A stretch of DNA of 64,000 bases from Lunularia cruciata. Taxonomy: Eukaryota > Streptophyta > Marchantiopsida > Lunulariales > Lunulariaceae. Below the pieces are notes generated by a model, which did not search any database, was not told where the DNA came from, and was given only the letters and a program-made list of their open reading frames with translations. The translations under genes were made by a program, and so were the position numbers. Where the stretch lies: NCBI GenBank assembly GCA_948567375.1, contig OX419761.1:31844243-31908242 (forward strand). The letters run 5' to 3'. Shown here one piece after another: positions 33,547 to 45,605 of this stretch (its first letter is position 1; every line of letters begins with the position of its first letter).

Positions 33547-35990
33547 TTGCAAAAGGTAAAGAATCATATGGGAAAGATGCAAAAGGACTATGATTGGACC
33601 ACTTGGGATGCTCACGTGAGGCAAGCAACCACATCAAGATCATTGATGCTTGGAATTACACATGCTTCATCTATCCCTTCATTGACCGCCTTAGGAATAA
33701 TAATTGAGTCGTGTGAGTGGTTAGCATCTCAAACGGGTTGTATTTTTGAGTTATTTGAGATTAGTTTTCCTTATTCACGCCTATTCCATAGGCTTCTTTA
33801 TACACTCCATGATGAGGCTAGATATGCTTTTTACTACTTGATTGATTGGCTCATGATCCCATTGATGAGTTAGCATGGTTCTTATTCCTATTACTCCTCT
33901 GATGTTATCTTTGCTACTCTAAAAGTAGGCGTGTGGGGCAAAGAGAGGTGGATGCTAGATTTTGTAGATTTTGAGCAGGGGATTGGGCTACACTACATGA
34001 GGAGTTTGTATGAGTGGCACATCATAAGAGACAAGTTCAACCACATGATACTATGGATTCCACTTATTACGATGATGTAGGATGTTGGATTAAGCAAGAG
34101 AGTATAAAAGAGCAACATGAGCCCTACATCCTTTGTCTATAGCTAGTCCCACTAGTGAGACTATCTCTTCTTTATGCTTATTACATCTTGTTGTAAAAGA
34201 AGAAGTACCATTGGAGGTCTTAGATTATCAGCTTGAGTAGCTTCTATGTTTTGATAGACCACTTTTTGCACAAGCACTATGCATTGCCACAAGCATCTCC
34301 TTAGGAGGTTTGTTAGGGATGATATATGAGCATCTTAGAGATTACTTCCAACTTGAGATCCTTCTAGTGGTTTTATTGAGCTCTTTTAGATGGCTGCAAT
34401 AATAGCAAGGGGAGAAGTTCCTACATCAAGTGTTAAGTGCTAGTCAACTTCTCACGATGGAGAATGGCACGGGAGGCATTAGAACAATTGCTATAGGGGA
34501 GGTCTTTTTGTATTTGGTTAGCCATATCATTGTCCTTCAGCATCATTCTCACTTATGATAGCACTTTAGTCCATATCAGTTTGGAGTTGCTATAGTTAGA
34601 GGTTGTGAGGCTATATCTTTAGGCATCAAAGGACTCTTAGATATCCACCCAGAGTGGATTGTTCTATAGGTGGATGTTGTGCTTTTAATAACATTTCACT
34701 TGCACCTATCTTTAGAGAGCTTAGGGAGGCCAATGGATCCTTGGCAAGTCTCATTCCTTTTTTGTGGTCTTTTTTTTACTCTACTTGTGCCCTTTATTAC
34801 CATCATGGCTTCTCACAAGCAATCATTGTCTTGGAGTTGGTTGTTGGTACACAATATGAAAATCTTTTATGGGGACTTTTATTTGCCATGGCTCACTTTA
34901 GAGCCCTCTTATCTACTACTTTGGTCATGCCAAGTTGTTCTTTTTCTTCCTTGGCAGATGAAACACACATCATGGGTCCTATAGATCAGATTAGGCAAGC
35001 CTTTGACCATTTGACTACTAAGCTTCATCTTGCAGGCTTGAGAGTCAAGGTGTCAAAGTGTAGAGCATAGTTCCCTTTAGGTATTCCTTCTCACCTCCAA
35101 CTTCCAAAGGTGTATCATATATACAAATAGCCTATGTATTCTAAGAGTGTCAATAGGATCCAAGGATTTTGTCACAAGCTTCCTAGATGCAACCCTTGTG
35201 GAGGATATTTTTCATGTGGATGACCTCTCTTCATTAGGAAATCCATAGGTGGCATTTGGTGTACTTTCCTCTAGTATTGCCCTTAGACCTACCTACCTTC
35301 TTTGCAGAGTTCTCCCTTATAGGACCTTCTTATCACATTTGAGAGTGTTTGATAGGAGGATTATGGGTGTCTTTGGTGAATATCATTTATAGTTGGGCTC
35401 TCTTGGCACCTCTTATTTCCTCTCAGTTTGTAGTTGCTAACAAGTCAGTCTTTGAGACATATGTGATTGAGGTGGAGGAGATCTTTTTCTCTCCAAGTGT
35501 TATTATGATAGACAAGAGGTGGTATATCTCCACATGCATATAAGGACATTCCATCCTTTGCTTCCTTATTGTCAAATTGGACTAGAGGTTTGTACTCTTC
35601 CTTGATGGAGCAATAATTTCAACGTACATTACATTCTCTCTTAGTTGACTCATTTATTCCTCATGCTACTAGAGCACGTCTTTGCTCATGCTTTGGCAAG
35701 GGCACAAGCTCTTGGATCCTAGCTTGACCATGCATTCCAACTTGCACCAAGTACTTTCTCTACATTGATGAGGTTCTGCCTAGGTTTGGTCCACCTATCT
35801 ACATCTTCATTACTCACTTCTGAGTGTGGTTCTACACTAGATGTAGTAGCGGTCCATATGACACGGTGTCCTTTTGGATGATAGTGGAGATTTATGCATA
35901 ATGCTAAGGACATAGTTTTTTCCATGACACAAGAGAGTGGATACCTTTCTTGGAGGGACCATTGGTATGTTTTGCAATTAACATGAATCA
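33547..35990 (+). mobile_element. LINE-like reverse transcriptase relic
   Basis: A broken plus-strand coding region follows the order of a plant non-LTR-type reverse transcriptase: GGIRTIAIGEV (about 34,470), LLDIHPEWIVL (34,640), AFNNISLAPIFRELREANGS (34,680-34,740), ALYYHHGFSQ, LLFAMAHFRALLSTT, FSSLADETHIMGP (about 34,940-34,975, where the family usually has LADDTHI) and FPLGIPSHLQLP. Near the end, TMTRCPFG and MTQESGYLSWRDHWYVL fit the C-terminal part of the same protein type. The second active-site aspartate is replaced by glutamate. Stops and frame changes are frequent. No poly(A) end or target duplication is visible. Confidence 0.7.
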
Positions 35991-36150
35991 AGGCTAACTT
36001 ATACTAGGTCCAAGATGACCAAATGACAATAACAGATATTGTGGTTGCGGACTCTACACATGATGCGGTGTAGGAAGGAGTGATCACCCATCTTCTGGGA
36101 TGTGTAGCAAGCAGAGCAATAATAGGCAAGGTCTCCAAGTATAAGGATAT

Positions 36151-36271
36151 TGTAATACTCCAAGGACATGAGAACTCCCCAAGAGAGAAAACACAAGCTT
36201 CACACTCAATACTCTAATGCACCAAAGAAGCACCTTGTCTTTATTACAAAGCAAAGAGGATCCTCTCAAAG
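36151..36271 (-). mobile_element. Gypsy-2 LTR fragment
   Basis: This block begins TGTAATACTCCAAGGACA and parallels the first ~120 bp of the Gypsy-2 LTR that starts at 36,272 (ACACAAGCTTCACACTCA; CCAAAGAAGCACCTTG). It is a partial second LTR copy lying head to tail with the full one. Confidence 0.7.
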
Positions 36272-38210
36272 TGTAATATTCTGAGGATAGTAGAGAAACA
36301 CAAAAGAGCAAACACAAGTTCACACTCAAACTCATATGCCCCAAAGAAGCCTTGGCTTTATTATATAGCAAAGTAGAGCTACTCAACGGAAGCATAACTC
36401 TTGGATCAGATATATGGATTGGTGATATGTCATTGATTTCCACCTCAAATTAGATGATGGATGGGTGACATGTCGGATTTGGTCCTGTCTGGTTGGTCAA
36501 ACCAATGTTGACCAGAAGAAATCTTTAAGGAATCTTCTTGTAGGAATCTTAGAATCATATAGATGAGGTACCATTGGAAAGCTCTTGATGAGACAAATAG
36601 TAGGAAGGAAGGCCCATCTCTTCTTTCTTGGGGAGGGGGGGAATTTGCATATTTTCAAGGTCTAATTCATTAGTTTAGGCCCTCAAAATTTCCTCTAAAG
36701 ATTTTAAGTATATTTTGGTTTTTCCTCTATTAACAGAAGCACCTTTTTGGTGATACATCTTCTTGATCTATTTAGTCCATCATTTGTAGCATCCTTCAAG
36801 ATTTTAACCAAATTTTGCCTCTAGATCATACGTCTAGCTATAGGTTCTAAGGTTTTCAAGTCTATTTTAGCTTTTGCACTATTAATAAAAGTACTCTTTT
36901 GGTGATATCTCTATCTAATCTATTTAGTCCATCATGTATAACATCCTTCCAGATGTTACCAAACTAAATTTCACCTCTAGATCATATGTCTACCTATTGG
37001 TATAACAAACCTCCTTCCTTTTAAGACGTAACATCCTCATTGCAAAGTTGTTGCTCAAAGATTGCACCAACACCAATGCATGTGTCAAGTTGGCAGCTAG
37101 CTCTCAAGTCACCTCACACAGTGGGTAACCTTTCCACTCTACAAGATAGTCCACCCATAGATGGCTAGTACCACATATGCATTTTTGGAGAATATGTTCT
37201 ACTTCATATTCCTCCATGCTATCAATGAGTGTCGGACAAGGTCAAATATCTTGTATGGAATGATAGTGGTCCAATCAGGGAGCATATATGCATAGGAAAG
37301 AAACATGGAATACAGGCGATCTTCATGTGTGGTGGTAGCTTGAGGTGATAGGCCACAACACCGACTCAACAAAGAATGGAAAAAGGTCTGGCTAAAATAC
37401 GGTCTGAGCTTATGAGGGCCAACTAATGTGAGATTGGTTGTTGACAGTCACACCTGATCCTTAACATTGAACTCTATGTGCCTACGGTGTGCATCTACAT
37501 ACTATTTTTGTCTTTTTTGAGCAATCTACAACTTGTGCTTGGCGCTCTCCACACCCAATTGGATTCTAGAAACAAAGTTATTGACTATGTCAACCTTGGT
37601 AGCCACTAGACTGAGCTTCATCAATCTCAAAGGTATGAGGGCATGCTTGCCATACATGAGGAAGGATGGCGTGACTCGAGTAGATGCATTCATTGAATTT
37701 TTGTAAGAAAATTCCACCAATGGAAGTAAGGTGTCCCACCTCTCTTGCTCATCTAAGGTGAAGCCTCATAACATATCTTCAATAGTGCAATTAGCCCACT
37801 CTATTTGTACATTGGTCTATAGGTGGTAAGCCGTGGACATGGCCAACTTGGTTTTGAGGAAACCAAAGAGTGTTCACCAAAACAAACTAGTAAATTGAGT
37901 GCCTCTATAGGTGATGAGCACTCAAGATAGGCCATAGTGAGAGAAGATTGCATCTAAGTACAATTGAGCTATTTGTAGAGCAATCACGTCCTTGGTGGTA
38001 GGGCATACATGAATCATTTTTTTGAGTCTATGAACAAAGACTATGATGGAATCAAACCCAAATGTGGTCTTGGGTAATTCACAAACTAGATCCATACTCA
38101 CCTATTCTTGTCACGCCATTTGTAGTTCCGCATCTAGATGCTCGGACACTGGAGTTCCAATGATAGTAGTTAGAGTTATTCTAGTAGTTTCTCAAGGACT
38201 ACTTTCCAAC

Positions 38211-38759
38211 TGTTAGATTTTGTGTTCGGGGTACTAAATTCACAGTGGGGCCCACTATCACTTTGCACCGTTTGCACCGTCGAGTGTGCCGTCAATGGGA
38301 CCGTTAGGGTTTCAGTGCTAGCTTGAGTCCAGGGGGTGTAGTTTCGAAGTGAGCTCCAGAGAGCTCACTTCTCTGATGTTGAGCCTTCGAGTTCTTGGCT
38401 ATGGTGGACAAAGGCCGGCGAGCATCACCTAGATTCTCTATGCTTGAGTGGGTGTGGCTTGATTATAATCAGTGCCCAATTGTTGGCAATTTATAGAGTG
38501 ATAGATCAAGTACTGATCTGAGTTGAGTTGAGTTGAGAGTGTTAAGCAATCTGATTATTGTGGCACTTTAGAGTCTATGTATGACTTATGTGTGAGTTAT
38601 GCTTCTATAGTGTATGATGTTGACAGCGATGTATGTTGTGTAGCGATATAAATACGCACGACATTCCAAACATTGTGTAGAAGTAGGGCGGAGTTGAAGG
38701 AGTCATATAGGAGCTTGATTAGAAGCTTTGTTCTATTGATAGAGTAGTAGCTCTAAACA
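38211..38759 (+). mobile_element. Solo-LTR-like insertion inside Gypsy-2
   Basis: A 549-bp block interrupts the Gypsy-2 integrase region. It starts TGTTAGATTTTGTG and ends CTCTAAACA, the TG...CA form of an LTR, and has a TATA-like GATATAAATACGC on the plus strand at about 38,645. It resembles no other LTR in the window and I see no exact flanking duplication, so a solo LTR of another family is the best guess. Confidence 0.5.
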
Positions 38760-39202
38760 TAGTCCATCACACCACTGCTCATCTTGTGCCAATAGTAATG
38801 GCATTGGATTGCTTCCAAGGTCTTGTCCACTCCGACATGACTTGTAATGGTGGAATCATGACATTCCGCTGAGATGGTGGTGCGTAGTTCTGTGAAATTT
38901 GGGATCCATAATCTACCATCACAAAAGGTGAGTCCTTGGGTGATGGAGATGCCTTTGGATGATTGAGCTCCAATAATCTATGGATCAGCTTTTGTAGCAA
39001 CTAGAATCTTTGGCTAAAATTTAGGGTTCATCTTGACCTCTACCACCAAATTGTGTGCTATAGGCATTGGGGTGAATGCATTTGCAAGTTGCTTCTTGCT
39101 TTCCATGTAGGTGATTGTCATGTTAAATTTTTGTTGCCACTCTGCCCACCAAATCTGGCAACAAGATACATCTTTCTATGTCTTGAGGTAGACTAGAGGT
39201 TT

Positions 39203-40043
39203 GTGGTCTATCTCCAATACAAATGCCTTCTCACCAAGATAGTTTTTCCAATGCTTGGTTGCAAGGACAATGGCCAACTCTTCTCATTCTGTGGTGTGAT
39301 AGTTGTGTTCTGCTTGGCAACAACTTTTGAGAGAAATATGCAATTGGATACCATCCATCATGCCACTCTTGTTATAAGACTGCTCCTATTGTTAAGCTTG
39401 ATGCATGTGTAGCCAACTTGATTGGATGTTTTGGGTCATATCATTTCAAGATTGGTGCATGTAGCAAGGCATCCTTCAATTCTTAAAAGTCCAACTCTTA
39501 TGCGGTTCCTCACATCCACTTCTTCCTCTTGCCAAGTAGTGCCATTAAAGGTTGTGCAACCTTGGAGAACTCCTTGAAAAATTGACAATAGAACCCCATC
39601 AACCCCAAGAAGCTCTTGAGTTGAGTCTGATCTTCTAGAGCGCTCCATTTTTTAATGACCTCTATTTTATTTGTTAATGCTTAAATACCTCTACACAAAC
39701 TCTTCTCATTCTGTGTTGTGATAGTTGTGTTCTATTAGCAACAACTTTCAAGAGAAATATGCAATTAGATACCATCCATCATGCCACTCTTGTAGGACTG
39801 CTCCTATTGCCACGCTTGATGCATCTATAGCCAACTTGATTGGATTTTTTGGGTCATACCATTTCAAGATTGGTGCATGTAGCAAGACATCATTCAATTC
39901 TTAAAAGGCTAACTCTTGTGCAGTTCCTCATGTCCACTTCTTCCCCTTGCCAAGTAGTGCTATTAAAGGTTATGCAACCTTGGAGAAGTCCTTGAAAAAT
40001 TGACAATAGAACCCCATCAACCCCAAGAAGCTCTTGAGTTGAG
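39203..40043 (-). repeat. Gypsy-2 RNase H segment in tandem copies
   Basis: A segment containing TTTGAGAGAAATATGCAATTG and CATACCATTTCAAGATTGG-type words occurs at about 39,270-39,640, again at 39,705-40,043, and a third time beyond the Gypsy-1 insertion at about 45,770-46,130. Gypsy-1 entered at the end of the second copy. The copies differ by scattered changes. Confidence 0.8.
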
Positions 40044-43000
40044 TGTAAAAGACCGAAACCGAGGAGAGAAATAGGAGAATGGAAACTCACATTGGGACAC
40101 TTGAATGAGGGAAAACTCCGAATGCCTAGCATGAGCTTTGGCTTTGGTATTTATAGGTAGAATACAAGGCCCTTGAGAAGCTTCTCAAGAAGCTTCCTCA
40201 AGCCGCTTTCTTAGAGTGCAAGCCAAGTTAACTAGGAAGCTTCTCAAGAAGCTTCCTTCTAGAAACCGCCTACTTGGTGTGCAAGCTAAGCTAGTTGGAA
40301 GCTTCTAGAAGCTTCCTTCTAGAAGCTACTTACTTAAGGTACAAGCAAAGCTAACCGGGAAGCTTCTCAAGAAGCTTCCTAGATACTTCCGGAATATTCT
40401 AGGCTAATTTGTCTTATGTGCTACTTTGTGAGCCTGACTGACTTCATTGCTAAACTCCATATTGTTACATATTCCCCCGCCGCTAGTTGGTGACGTCCTT
40501 GTCACCAGTGAAGCATCAAATTCCTGGATGGCCATCTGTGCATTGTGGAGGTGAGAAAGAGGTTGCCAAGTGGCATCATGAAGGGGATACCCTTTCCGAA
40601 GGACCTTGTACTCCGTATGTTGGCGACGGCCTCGTTGAATGTGGCGACGCGCAAGGATATGATCAACTTCGTACTCCTCATGATCATTGATAGGGATAGG
40701 AAGAGGGGGAGGTTGGACTCAAGAGGAAAAGGAAGAGGGGTTAGGAACAAAGGGTTTCAACTTGGAAACATGAAAGACAGGATGGATACGCATGTGACAA
40801 GGCAAGGCAAGATGATAAGCAAAAGGAGAGACAATTTGGGTGATATCAAAGGGTCCTATCCAATTAGGGGCAAGTTTACAAACTTGGGTATCAAGTGGGA
40901 GAGGGAGGTTACTAGAGGATAGCATGACTTTATCACCAACTTCAAAGGTGAGATCTCGACGATGGTGGTCCACATATTTTTTTGGCAATTCTGAGCAACA
41001 AGGAGGTGAGACTTGGCTTGTTGGAGAGATTGGGATATAGTGGTCAAGAATGTGGAAGTATGAGGAACCTGAGATGGAGGGAAAGCAAGAAGAGAATCTG
41101 GAACAAGCGGATCTTGGCCAAAATTGAGAAAGAAAGGAGAGAATCCAATGCTTGCCTGTTTGGAATTGTTGTAGGCAAATTCGGCAGCGGCAAGACATTC
41201 ATCCCAATTGGTATGGTGGACATTGACAAAGGCACGCAACATATCCTCCAATGTACAATTTGCACGTTTGGTTTGTCCATCAGTTTGAGGATGATAGGCC
41301 ATGGACAAAGCAAGCTTGGTGCCAAGTATCTGAAAGAGTGCTTGCCAAAACTTCCCGGTAAAGCGAGGATCACGGTCGGAGATGAGTACACGTGGCATTC
41401 CATGATGCTTGAAGACATTGTCAAAGTAGATTTGCGCTAAGGTTGGAGCATCCACGGTATCACAAGTTGGTGCCAAGTGGATTTGCTTACTAAGCTTATC
41501 CACAAACACCACGATGGCGGTGTGTCCTTGTTTTGTCTTTGGCAAGGATGTGATGAGATCCAAGCTCACATGCTCCCAACAAGTTGATGGAACGGCAAGC
41601 GGTTGAAGGAGTCCACCCGGCTTCTGGTTGTTGGCCTTGTTACGTTGGCAGCTCTCACATGATCGGACAAATTCTCAAACATCTTGTGTCATGTTGGGCC
41701 ACCACCATTGACATTGGAGGGTACCCAAGGTCTTGTCCACACCCATGTGACCAACGATGGGTAAATCTAGGCTTCTTGAAGGCGCATAAGTCAAAGATCA
41801 CCTTTGGCTAGAACATAGATCCGGTCCGCATGGAATAGAAGGCCTTCCTTGAAGGAGAAGATGTTGTACTCTTTGTCACCTGTTGTTAGCCGACCATGTA
41901 CCATTTGGAAGAAGGGATCTTGCTGTAGAGCTAACCAAAACTTGTTATGAATCTTGGGATCAATTGACATTGTTGTAATTGCTGCCGTGATGAGAGGAAG
42001 AGACTTCAAATCAGGTCGTCGTGATAGAGCATCAAGGATGACATGGAACCGACCTAGTTTGTACTCAAGTTTGATGTCGAACAATTGGAGTTGCTCTTCC
42101 CATCGATGATGTCAACTCTTCATGTGCTCTAGGTGTAAGGTCTGCAACAATGGTTTGTGATTAGTTCACATAATCACTTGTTTCCCCAAGAGATAATGCC
42201 TCCATACCTTGGTGGCATATCCCATTGCAAGTTGTTCCCGATCTTGAACAGAGTAATTTCTTTCAGTTGTATTTTGTCGGCGAGACACAAAGGCAATAGG
42301 ATGTAGTCCATCTGGAAATTCTTGTTGCAACACAGCTCCAATTGCAAAGTTAGAAGCATCAAAATCAACCACACAAGGTAGTTGAGGATCATATGGTTGA
42401 AGAATGGGTCTTGAAGACACCATATGCTTTAACTTCTGGAATGCTTCTTCATGTTTGGTGGTCCCTTGGAAGCTTGAGTTCTTTCCCAAGAGGTCAATCA
42501 ATGGTGCAGCTACATGAGCATAATAGTGGATGAACCGTCGGTAAAAACTGGCCAATCCATTGAATGCTCATACTTTGGTAGCATCCTTCGGGGTAGGCCA
42601 ATCAGTAATGGCCTTGATCTTCTCTTCTTCCATCTTGATCCCCTCTGATGAGATCTTATGACCCAAGAAGGTAACCTCCTTCTGCCAAAAAGCACACTTT
42701 GACTTCTTGTAGTAAAATTTCCACTGTCGTAGTCGTCTTAGGACTTCTCGCACATGATTCCTATGTTCTGCCTCTGTCCTACTATAGATTAAGATATCAT
42801 CTAAGAACACTACTACGGACTGATCCAATAGTCCCTCCAACACTCAATGCATCTGATCCATGAAGACTGCTGGAGCATTAGTGAGTCCAAAAGGTAGAAC
42901 TCTCCACTCAAAATGTCCATACCTTGTGCGAAAGGCAGTCTTTTGCACGTCCTCTCCTTCAATAGGAATTTGCCAATAGCCGCTATGAAGATCTAGCTTG

Positions 43001-45252
43001 GAAAAGTAGCGTGCTCCACTTAATTGATCAAGCAGGTCATCGATCCGAGGCAAGGGATATGCATTCTTCACGGTTTGCTTATTGAGCCCACGGTAATCAA
43101 TACAGAAACGAAGTCCTCCATCCTTCTTTGGAACAAATAGTACCGGTGCTCCCCATGGAGAGGTACTATGTCGTATGAAATCCTTCTCCAACAACTCTGT
43201 AAGTGTTGTTTGCAACTCCTCCAACTCCTTTGGCGAGAGTCGATAGATTGGTCTACTCACTGGAGTACTCCCTGGCAATAACTCGATCTTGAAGAGCATA
43301 CCTTGATCAGAGGGTAATCCCTTTGGCAGATCATCCGAAAACACATCTACAAACTCCTGAACTATCCAATCAACATTTGCTTGATGCGGCACCTGGCCCT
43401 CCTCAGATTGTTCTTGTGCAATCGGCTTGATCCACACCGCGAATATAGACTTATCTTCCTCCAAAGCTTGCTCGATGGTTGCTTCATTAACAAACTTCCC
43501 TTCTAGGGACTCATCTCTCTTCCAAGCTTGCTCCATGGTTGCCTTCTTGGCAAACTTCCCATCTTGGGACTCATCTCCCTTCCAGATTTGCTCTATGGCT
43601 ACCTTCTCAACAAACTTCCCATCTTGGGACTGACTATTCTTAGGTGTCTTATTCAAAGGTGCGAAACAACCTAATCGGAAATTCCTACCTTGGTGTTGTA
43701 CTTGAATTTGACGTCGGGTCCAATCGAATTGAACCTTATGACGTTCAAGCCAAGGTAGACCCAGAATGATATCATAGTGTAGAGGTGCCACTACAAACCT
43801 CATACACTGCAAATACTCCTTCCCAATCTTGAAGGTAATAGGATGCGAGGTGCAGAATGCAAAACCTTTTCTACCATCCGCCATCATCAAACTACTTCCA
43901 ATCACTGGCTTGATAGGAATACCCAATTCCTTTGCTACTTGCATAGATATGCAATTCTCTGAACTTCCAGAATCAACCAAAATCCTACAACCCCGATTAG
44001 ATATCATACCTTGCAAGTGAAGCAAACTTGCATAGGTCGAGCCTTCAATCCCATTGGAACTAATCAAGCTCCCAATAGGCGGCTTGAAATCTCCTACTGG
44101 GATTCTTCGTTTCCCTGATCATTTTGTTCCACAAACTCCATCTGAGCAACTTGTTGAGGTCACCCATTCCTAAGTGGACATTCAGCAATGCGATGTCCAA
44201 CTTGGCAACAATAAAAGCAACCTCCATTTTGTCATAATCTTTCTCTATCTGCTATGCCAAGTGGTCTTCGTTGGATAGCATCAATCTCCATTGGTACCGG
44301 TTCTTCCACTTGTGGTACTGGTAGGTTTTGTGTAGGTCGAGGTCAAGACCAAGTTGTCGCAACTAAGGAATCAAAATGCTCAGCCAATTGCATGGCTTCT
44401 TCTACGTTCTGTGGCTCTCGCATGGTCACCTCCAATCTGGTTTGTGACTTCAATCCTCGCACAAATTGATCCAAAACTTCACCTTCTTGGATATATGGAA
44501 TTTGCATGATGATATTCTGAAATTGTGTGATGTAGCTTCTCACTGAGCCAATCTGCCTCAACTCCACCAATTTATCTCATTTAGCTCAAGTGGCATTTAT
44601 AGTCTAAAATTGACCAAGTATTGTATCCTTGAATTTTGCCCATGTCAAAATTGGTGTAACAATTTGTTGTTCAGCTCTTTCTACTTGGAATCGCCACCAA
44701 AGTTTTGCCACACCATCCAATTGGCTAGAAGCCAAGAGAATTTGTTTCCGCTTGTCTTGAAGATTGGTGGCTTCAAAGTAACATTCACAGTCAAACACAA
44801 AATTCTCCATTGTGCCTGGAAGATTCTTGCCTTCAAACACCTTGGGTTTCAAAAATTGAATGCAATCTTCTCCATCTCAAACTGGCGCTCTGTTTATCTG
44901 TTCTTGTCGTTGCTGGTCTCGTTCATCCAACAATCAAGTAAGATGCTTGATTTGTTGTTGCATTGCAAGGATAACATCTGGTATTGCCGCCATTGTTACT
45001 ACTCTATTCCACTACCCTCAATTTATCTAGTTGATTAACACATAGATACAACACGTCCACTGTTCTCCATAAGTTACAATTGGAAGTATCAAGGGTTCCT
45101 ATGACACGTTGATCATATGTAGAAAATCCTACCCAAAGCGTGAGGTGATGAATTGTGTGAAACTATGCTTTGGTAATATCTGGACATGAAAGTCCCAATG
45201 GTTTGGCGGAAGTGGATTTAGTGGTCCATAAATTCCATCCATCCCATTCCTG

Positions 45253-45264
45253 CTCTGATACCAA
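45253..45264 (-). promoter_or_regulatory. Gypsy-1 primer-binding site
   Basis: The minus strand reads TGGTATCAGAGC two bases after the LTR, a complete match to the complement of the initiator-Met tRNA 3' end. Confidence 0.9.
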
Positions 45265-45368
45265 TGTAAAAGACCGAAACTAAGGAGAGAAATAGGAGAA
45301 TGGAAACTCACATTGGGACACTTGAATGAGTGAAAACTCCAAATGCCTAGCATGAGCTTTGGCTTTGG

Positions 45369-45376
45369 TATTTATA
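45369..45376 (-). promoter_or_regulatory. TATA box in the Gypsy-1 LTR
   Basis: TATAAATA on the minus strand, in CTATAAATACC. It lies about 22 bases downstream of the GAAGCTTC-rich array and about 105 bases before the LTR end, a normal place for the U3/R border. The left LTR has the same box at about 40,148-40,155. Confidence 0.75.
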
Positions 45377-45395
45377 GGTAGCATACAAGGCCCTT

Positions 45396-45605
45396 GAGAA
45401 GCTTCTCAAGAAGCTTCCTCAAGCCGCTTTCTTAGAGTGCAAGCCAAGTTAACTAGGAAGCTTCTCAAGAAGCTTCCTTCTAGAAGCCGCCTACTTGGTG
45501 TGCAAGCTAAGCTAGTTGGAAGCTTCTAGAAGCTTCCTTCTAGAAGCTACTTACTTAAGGTGCAAGCTAAGCTAACTGGGAAGCTTCTCAAGAAGCTTCC
45601 TAGAT
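45396..45605 (-). promoter_or_regulatory. Tandem heat-shock-element-like array in the Gypsy-1 U3
   Basis: Four tandem units of about 60 bp each begin with GAAGCTTC (GAA at 45,398, 45,457, 45,519 and 45,580). In the third unit, 45,518-45,537 holds four perfectly alternating 5-bp blocks (nGAAn nTTCn nGAAn nTTCn) in GAAGCTTCTAGAAGCTTC, followed by CTTCTAGAAG. The other units read GAAGCTTCTCAAGAAGCTTC. Alternating GAA/TTC blocks are the binding site of heat-shock factor trimers. The array lies just upstream of the TATA box and is present in both LTRs (left copy about 40,175-40,385). The heat response itself is inferred. Confidence 0.7.

Noticed and set aside
38211-38759. Treating this TG...CA block as a proven solo LTR
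   Set aside because: No exact flanking duplication and no second copy in the window, so it is listed only as LTR-like.
40545-41440. Long plus-strand frames over the Gypsy-1 integrase
   Set aside because: They are antisense shadows of the integrase and chromodomain region, with repetitive basic composition.
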